Both the position numbers and the translations under genes were made by a program. Below are positions 60,596-64,000 of a stretch of 64,000 bases of DNA, one piece after another (the stretch's first letter is position 1; each line of letters starts with the position of its first letter). The DNA comes from Spirochaetaceae bacterium (GTDB taxonomy: Bacteria; Spirochaetota; Spirochaetia; SZUA-6; Bin103). The DNA lies in NCBI GenBank assembly GCA_028820215.1, contig JAPPKD010000122.1:1-64000 (forward strand), read 5' to 3'. The notes under the pieces were generated by a model, which was not told where the DNA came from, made no database searches, and worked only from the letters and a program-made list of their open reading frames with translations.

Positions 60596-62113
60596 CTACG
60601 AGGCTCTCCAAGCGTCGATCTGGCTCTGCAACTCCTCACGCACTCGATCGACTCCGGCGGCGTGCAGCTTTTCGATGAACGTCTCGTACGTCTCCTCCCA
60701 GTCCGGAAGAGCGCCGGACAGGAGCGAGTCCACCATCTCCCGCTCCACGGCCTGAATCTGGGAGATCTCGGTCGTCAGCCCGGACACGTCCTTGGGAAAG
60801 CCGACCAGCGGCGAGGTGCGGGCGTCGGCCGTGATGGCGTACTGACGCTCCTTCCACGCCTTGCCGTCGGTCCCGGGAGGCCACAGGATGAGGTCCTGGA
60901 AGTTCCCGACCGCCCACGGATACAGCCCGTACGGGCTGTCCTCCGAGCCCTGGATGCCGGTGTAGCCGATCGGCTCGAAGTCGTGCTCCGTGCGGTTCCT
61001 GTAGTGCGTGTCCTCGATCCCGTAGGTCAGGCGGAAGTAGACCTCCGGCTCGGTGAACAGCAGGTTGATGACCTGCATCGCCTGCTCTGGATGCTTCGCG
61101 GTGGTCGGGATCGCCAGGTTGTTCGGCCCGGGGTTGTGGCCGACGAACGCCTGCCGGGCTCCCGAGTACACGACGATGGGAATCCCGTATCGGGCCGTCT
61201 CTTCCTCGGACTTGGTGGGATCGTAGAGGTGCACCCACACGACCGCCCCCTCGCCCAGCGGTTTGCCGTCGTCCTTGCGGAGTTCCTGGATGTCGGTGCC
61301 GAGGTAGTCCTTTCTGATGTAGCCCTTGGCGAACCAGTCGGCCGCCACCTCGATCACGGTGCGGAAGCTGTCGGTCTCGTAGATGTTGACCAGCTCGAAG
61401 TCGCTGCCGTCCTGCCTGATCGAGACGCCGCGCGCGACGCCTTCGTATCCCTTGCCCCACACCCAGCTCAACAGGGTGGGGCTGATCCCGGTGCCCAGCA
61501 CCCCGTCATCCTGCGCCTGCTTCAAGTACGTCTCCAGCAGATCGTAGACCTCCTGCGTGCCGAGCTCGGAATCGGCGATGCGGCGGCTCTTCTCCTCCAT
61601 GCCGGTCTTGTCTGCCAGCTCTTTGTGGAACCGGAATCCCGGCCTCCAGTCGGCGGCCCAGCTTGTCGGGATGTTGTAGATGTTGCCGTCGAACGTGACC
61701 GTGTCGATGGCGAACTGGGGAACGGCATCGAGTATTCCCTGACCGTATTCGTCGAGCAGATCGTTCAGGGGCATCAGTGCGCCGCGGTCGATCTCCTGGA
61801 AGAAGTTCATCATCCACATGCGGTTGGCGACGTCGATCTGTTCGTTGGCCGCCATCGCCAGCTTGAACCGGTCAGCGTATTCGTACGGAGGATGCAGCTC
61901 GAACTCCACGGTAACGCCTGGCAGATAGCTCTGCAGCTCCTCGTTCCAGAGCGCCCACACATCCTCGGCGTCGCGCTGAATGCCCGGCCCGATGCCCAGC
62001 CAGTTGAGCGTCACCTCCTGGGCCTGGGCCGCTTCCTCCGTCGGCGCTGCGAATGCGGTGCCGGACACCATGATGAGAGTGGCGAAGAGCGCGATCAGCT
62101 TGCGCAGGTTCAT
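60596..62113 (-). CDS. Sugar ABC transporter periplasmic binding protein (system D)
   Basis: The protein has 505 residues, a signal peptide (IALFATLIMVSGTAFA) and no lipobox. NWLGIGPGIQRDAEDVWALW and NIPTSWAADWRPGFRFHK are typical LplA-like features, with GPNNLAIPTTAKHPEQAMQV as the family C-lobe block. AGGAGGG precedes ATG 62113 at a 5-nt spacing. It lies between the second permease (stop 62150) and the lyase gene, in a five-gene operon with no ATPase. Distinct from A-C in sequence. Confidence 0.93.
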   Translation of the reverse strand: MNLRKLIALFATLIMVSGTAFAAPTEEAAQAQEVTLNWLGIGPGIQRDAEDVWALWNEELQSYLPGVTVEFELHPPYEYADRFKLAMAANEQIDVANRMWMMNFFQEIDRGALMPLNDLLDEYGQGILDAVPQFAIDTVTFDGNIYNIPTSWAADWRPGFRFHKELADKTGMEEKSRRIADSELGTQEVYDLLETYLKQAQDDGVLGTGISPTLLSWVWGKGYEGVARGVSIRQDGSDFELVNIYETDSFRTVIEVAADWFAKGYIRKDYLGTDIQELRKDDGKPLGEGAVVWVHLYDPTKSEEETARYGIPIVVYSGARQAFVGHNPGPNNLAIPTTAKHPEQAMQVINLLFTEPEVYFRLTYGIEDTHYRNRTEHDFEPIGYTGIQGSEDSPYGLYPWAVGNFQDLILWPPGTDGKAWKERQYAITADARTSPLVGFPKDVSGLTTEISQIQAVEREMVDSLLSGALPDWEETYETFIEKLHAAGVDRVREELQSQIDAWRAS

Positions 62114-62149
62114 GGAACCCTCCTGTGGGGCGCGGGTATGCCTCGGATG

Positions 62150-63022
62150 CTACCCCTTCAATGAGCCGACGGTCAAACCTCGCACGAAATACCGCTGGAA
62201 GAACGGAAATATCAGCAGGATGGGTCCGGCGGCCACGATCGCCATCGCATAGCGCATGGACTCCAGCGGCATCTCTTCGGTCTGCAGATAGAACTCCATC
62301 TCCGGCGACTGCGCGGCGATCTCGCGCACGTAGTCGAACTCCAGCAGGATGCGCTGCAGCAGGTACTGCAGCGTATAGAGTTCCTTGTCACGGATATAGA
62401 GCAGCGTGTTGTACCATTCGTCCCACCTGCCCTGAAAGAACAGGAAGGCGATGGCCGCCAGGGCAGGCGTGGACAGCGGCAGCGCGATCCTGAGGCAGAT
62501 CGTGATCTCGCGGGCACCGTCGATGCGCGCGGACTCGAACACCTCCTCCGGCAACTGCGCGAAGAACGTGCGCATGATGATGACGAAGAACGCGTTGACC
62601 AGAACGGGAAAGATGTAGACCCAGAGCGTATTCCCCAGGTGGTACCAGCGCGTGACGATGATGTACGTCGGTACCAGGCCGCCCGAGAACACCATCGTGA
62701 AGAAGACGATGAAGACGACGATGCGGCGCCAGGCATAGTCCGTTCTGGACAGGACGTAGCCGGCCAGCGCCATCGCCAGGACGCCCAGCGCCGTGCCGGC
62801 CACGGCCTGGAACGCGGTGACGCCGTAGGCGCGCAGCACCGTGGAGAGATCGCGGAACACCCAGGTGTAGGCGGAAACGTCGATGCGGGCCGGTATCAAT
62901 CGATAGCCGAAGTCGGCGATGTCCTGGTCGTCCGAAAGCGACACCGAGACGATCAGCAGGAACGGCACGACGAACAGCAGTGACATCGAGATGAACAGCA
63001 GGTGCAGGAACGGCTGGCGCAT
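62150..63022 (-). CDS. Sugar ABC transporter permease, YtcP type (system D)
   Basis: This 290-residue, six-helix permease has FVVPFLLIVSVSLSDDQDIADFG near the N-terminus, FTMVFSGGLVPTYIIVTRWYHLG, the coupling loop VFESARIDGAREITICLRIALP and C-terminus PFFQRYFVRGLTVGSLKG. The coupling-loop core E-S-A-R-I-D-G is standard. It starts 12 bp after the first permease stop. It pairs with the LplB-type gene at 63035. Confidence 0.93.
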   Translation of the reverse strand: MRQPFLHLLFISMSLLFVVPFLLIVSVSLSDDQDIADFGYRLIPARIDVSAYTWVFRDLSTVLRAYGVTAFQAVAGTALGVLAMALAGYVLSRTDYAWRRIVVFIVFFTMVFSGGLVPTYIIVTRWYHLGNTLWVYIFPVLVNAFFVIIMRTFFAQLPEEVFESARIDGAREITICLRIALPLSTPALAAIAFLFFQGRWDEWYNTLLYIRDKELYTLQYLLQRILLEFDYVREIAAQSPEMEFYLQTEEMPLESMRYAMAIVAAGPILLIFPFFQRYFVRGLTVGSLKG

Positions 63023-63034
63023 GGGGATGCAGAT

Positions 63035-63949
63035 TCAGAACAGGGCCTTGTCGGGGGCGATGCGCCTGACGACCAGGTTGGCGACGACGATCAGAAAGAA
63101 CCCGGCCGCCGATTGGAACAGCCCCACGGCGGCGGCGATGTTCATGTCGCCGGAGACCACGCCGCGAAACACGTAGGTCTCGATCACGTCGGTCACGGGA
63201 AACAGGTAGCCGACCTGTCGCGGGATCTGCCAGAACAGGCCGAAGTCGCCCTTGATGAGATTGCCGAGCGACAGGATGACCAGGATGGTGATCAGGGGCG
63301 TCAGATGGGGCAGCGAGATGGACGTCATCTTGCGCAGGCGGCCGGCGCCGTCCATGTCGGCCGCTTCGTACAGGCCGCGGTCGATGCCCGTGAGCGCGGC
63401 GTAGTAGAACAGCATGGTCACGCCGATCCACTTCCACAGGTTCACCAGGATCAGGATGGACGGCCAATAGCGGCGTTCGGTATACCAGCTCACCGGCTCC
63501 ACGCCGACGGCGGCGAGCAGCTTGTTGAAGACGCCGATCACGGGATTGAGCAGCAGCCACGTGAAGAAGCCGACGATGACCCAGGACAGGAAGCGCGGCA
63601 GGAACATCGTCGTCTGGTAGTACTTGACCGCGGATCGGTTGGAGACTTCGTACAGGAGCACCGCCGTGAGCACGCCGAACACCGTGGTCGTGACCACGAA
63701 CGCGACGCTGTAGCCGATCGTGTTGCGCATGAGCAGCGTGAAGTCCTGGGACGTGAACAGGTAGTCGAAGTTCCTGAATCCGACCCACGGGCTGCCGAAG
63801 ATGCCGCGGTTGAACTTGTAGTTCTTGAACGCCATGACGACGCCGCCCATCGGCAGGTAGTGAAACAGCAGCAGGTAGATGAGTGCCGGCGCGGCCAGCG
63901 CCGTGTATTCGAGCGACGAGCGGAGTCGCCGTCGCTTCAGCGCCGTCAA
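63035..63949 (-). CDS. Sugar ABC transporter permease, LplB type (system D), start uncertain
   Basis: The protein has 304 residues from a TTG at 63949. Features: LEYTALAAPALIYLLLFHYLPMGGVVMAFKNY, coupling loop LYEAADMDGAGRLRKMTSISLP and RIAPDKALF at the end. The frame stays open to the right edge (64000) with no stop, so the real start may be just outside; the extra residues would be RPTSPISLRAERREP-like. It is the first visible gene of the system D operon. Function as in the other LplB-type permeases. Confidence 0.9.
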   Translation of the reverse strand: MTALKRRRLRSSLEYTALAAPALIYLLLFHYLPMGGVVMAFKNYKFNRGIFGSPWVGFRNFDYLFTSQDFTLLMRNTIGYSVAFVVTTTVFGVLTAVLLYEVSNRSAVKYYQTTMFLPRFLSWVIVGFFTWLLLNPVIGVFNKLLAAVGVEPVSWYTERRYWPSILILVNLWKWIGVTMLFYYAALTGIDRGLYEAADMDGAGRLRKMTSISLPHLTPLITILVILSLGNLIKGDFGLFWQIPRQVGYLFPVTDVIETYVFRGVVSGDMNIAAAVGLFQSAAGFFLIVVANLVVRRIAPDKALF

Positions 63950-64000
63950 CGGCTCCCGACGCTCCGCCCGAAGGCTAATCGGCGAAGTCGGCCGCTTCGC

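Noticed and set aside
1..64000. Insertion sequences, integrases, tRNA or rRNA genes
   Set aside because: None could be recognised on either strand by motif; gene decay and duplication here are not accompanied by visible mobile elements.

Overview
The window is a high-GC, densely coded bacterial stretch that reads as one large glycan-foraging region. The host is most likely a diderm related to free-living or animal-associated Spirochaetota. The clues are the substrate-binding proteins (SBPs). All five have a signal-peptidase-I-type leader with no lipobox cysteine, and several continue with a Gly/Glu-rich stretch (AEGQGE, AAGTTEQG) that I associate with spirochaete binding proteins. This placement is inference. 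I see no rRNA, tRNA, CRISPR array or insertion sequence, and no intergenic gap over 300 bp.

Layout. 1-6750 (+): end of an FG-GAP/VCBS repeat protein, Rieske protein, phytanoyl-CoA-dioxygenase-like (PhyH) oxygenase, sulfatase, cupin and DegT-type aminotransferase. 6772-9029 (-): Gfo/Idh/MocA oxidoreductase followed by a frameshifted YbdK-like ligase. 9123-16753: sugar ABC system A, two permeases (+) and a binding protein (+) separated by an inverted sialidase/TIM-barrel pair. 16855-17805 (-): cupin/JmjC-like oxygenase carrying two in-frame minisatellites. 17859-22088 (+): OppB-OppC-SBP importer without ATPases. 22247-25536 (+): HicB-HicA pair and two TIM-barrel putative glycosidases. 25587-28273 (-): Gfo/Idh/MocA and a beta-propeller protein. 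28417-33628 (+): oligogalacturonate-lyase-like (PL22-like) propeller and ABC system B, paralogous to A. 33684-38222: zinc-ribbon protein (-), second PL22-like copy, two unknown beta-rich proteins and a second beta-propeller protein (+). 38228-39206: 5' remnant of a rhamnulokinase gene (-) and an SDR (+). 39225-39847 (-): VapBC-type pair. 39959-45213 (+): sialidase-like protein and two tandem heparinase-II/III-like lyases. 45221-48912 (-): third heparinase-like gene with a PhyH, and a HEPN/nucleotidyltransferase (HepT/MntA-like) pair. 48958-52582: divergent ABC system C. 52691-56859 (-): two LamG-plus-sialidase proteins coupled to an antitoxin-like/PIN pair. 56948-64000 (-): ABC system D, a large heparinase-like protein and a mannonate-dehydratase-like gene interrupted by an amber codon.

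How the genes fit together. Sulfatase, sialidase-like propellers, PL22-like and heparinase-like lyases and TIM-barrel hydrolases could trim acidic or sulfated host or algal polysaccharides. Four LplB/YtcP-type importers and one Opp-type importer would take up the products, all relying on ATPases encoded elsewhere. Gfo/Idh/MocA, SDR, UxuA-like and oxygenase enzymes would process them inside the cell. No substrate can be named from sequence alone.

The most unusual points are: toxin-antitoxin pairs whose last gene overlaps or abuts a downstream glycan gene; palindromic operators at two of those pairs; an exactly conserved 335-bp tract in tandem lyases, which looks like gene conversion; three decaying genes (YbdK frameshift, rhaB remnant, UxuA amber); and a recurring -10-like hexamer 6-9 nt before start codons, suggesting leaderless mRNAs.
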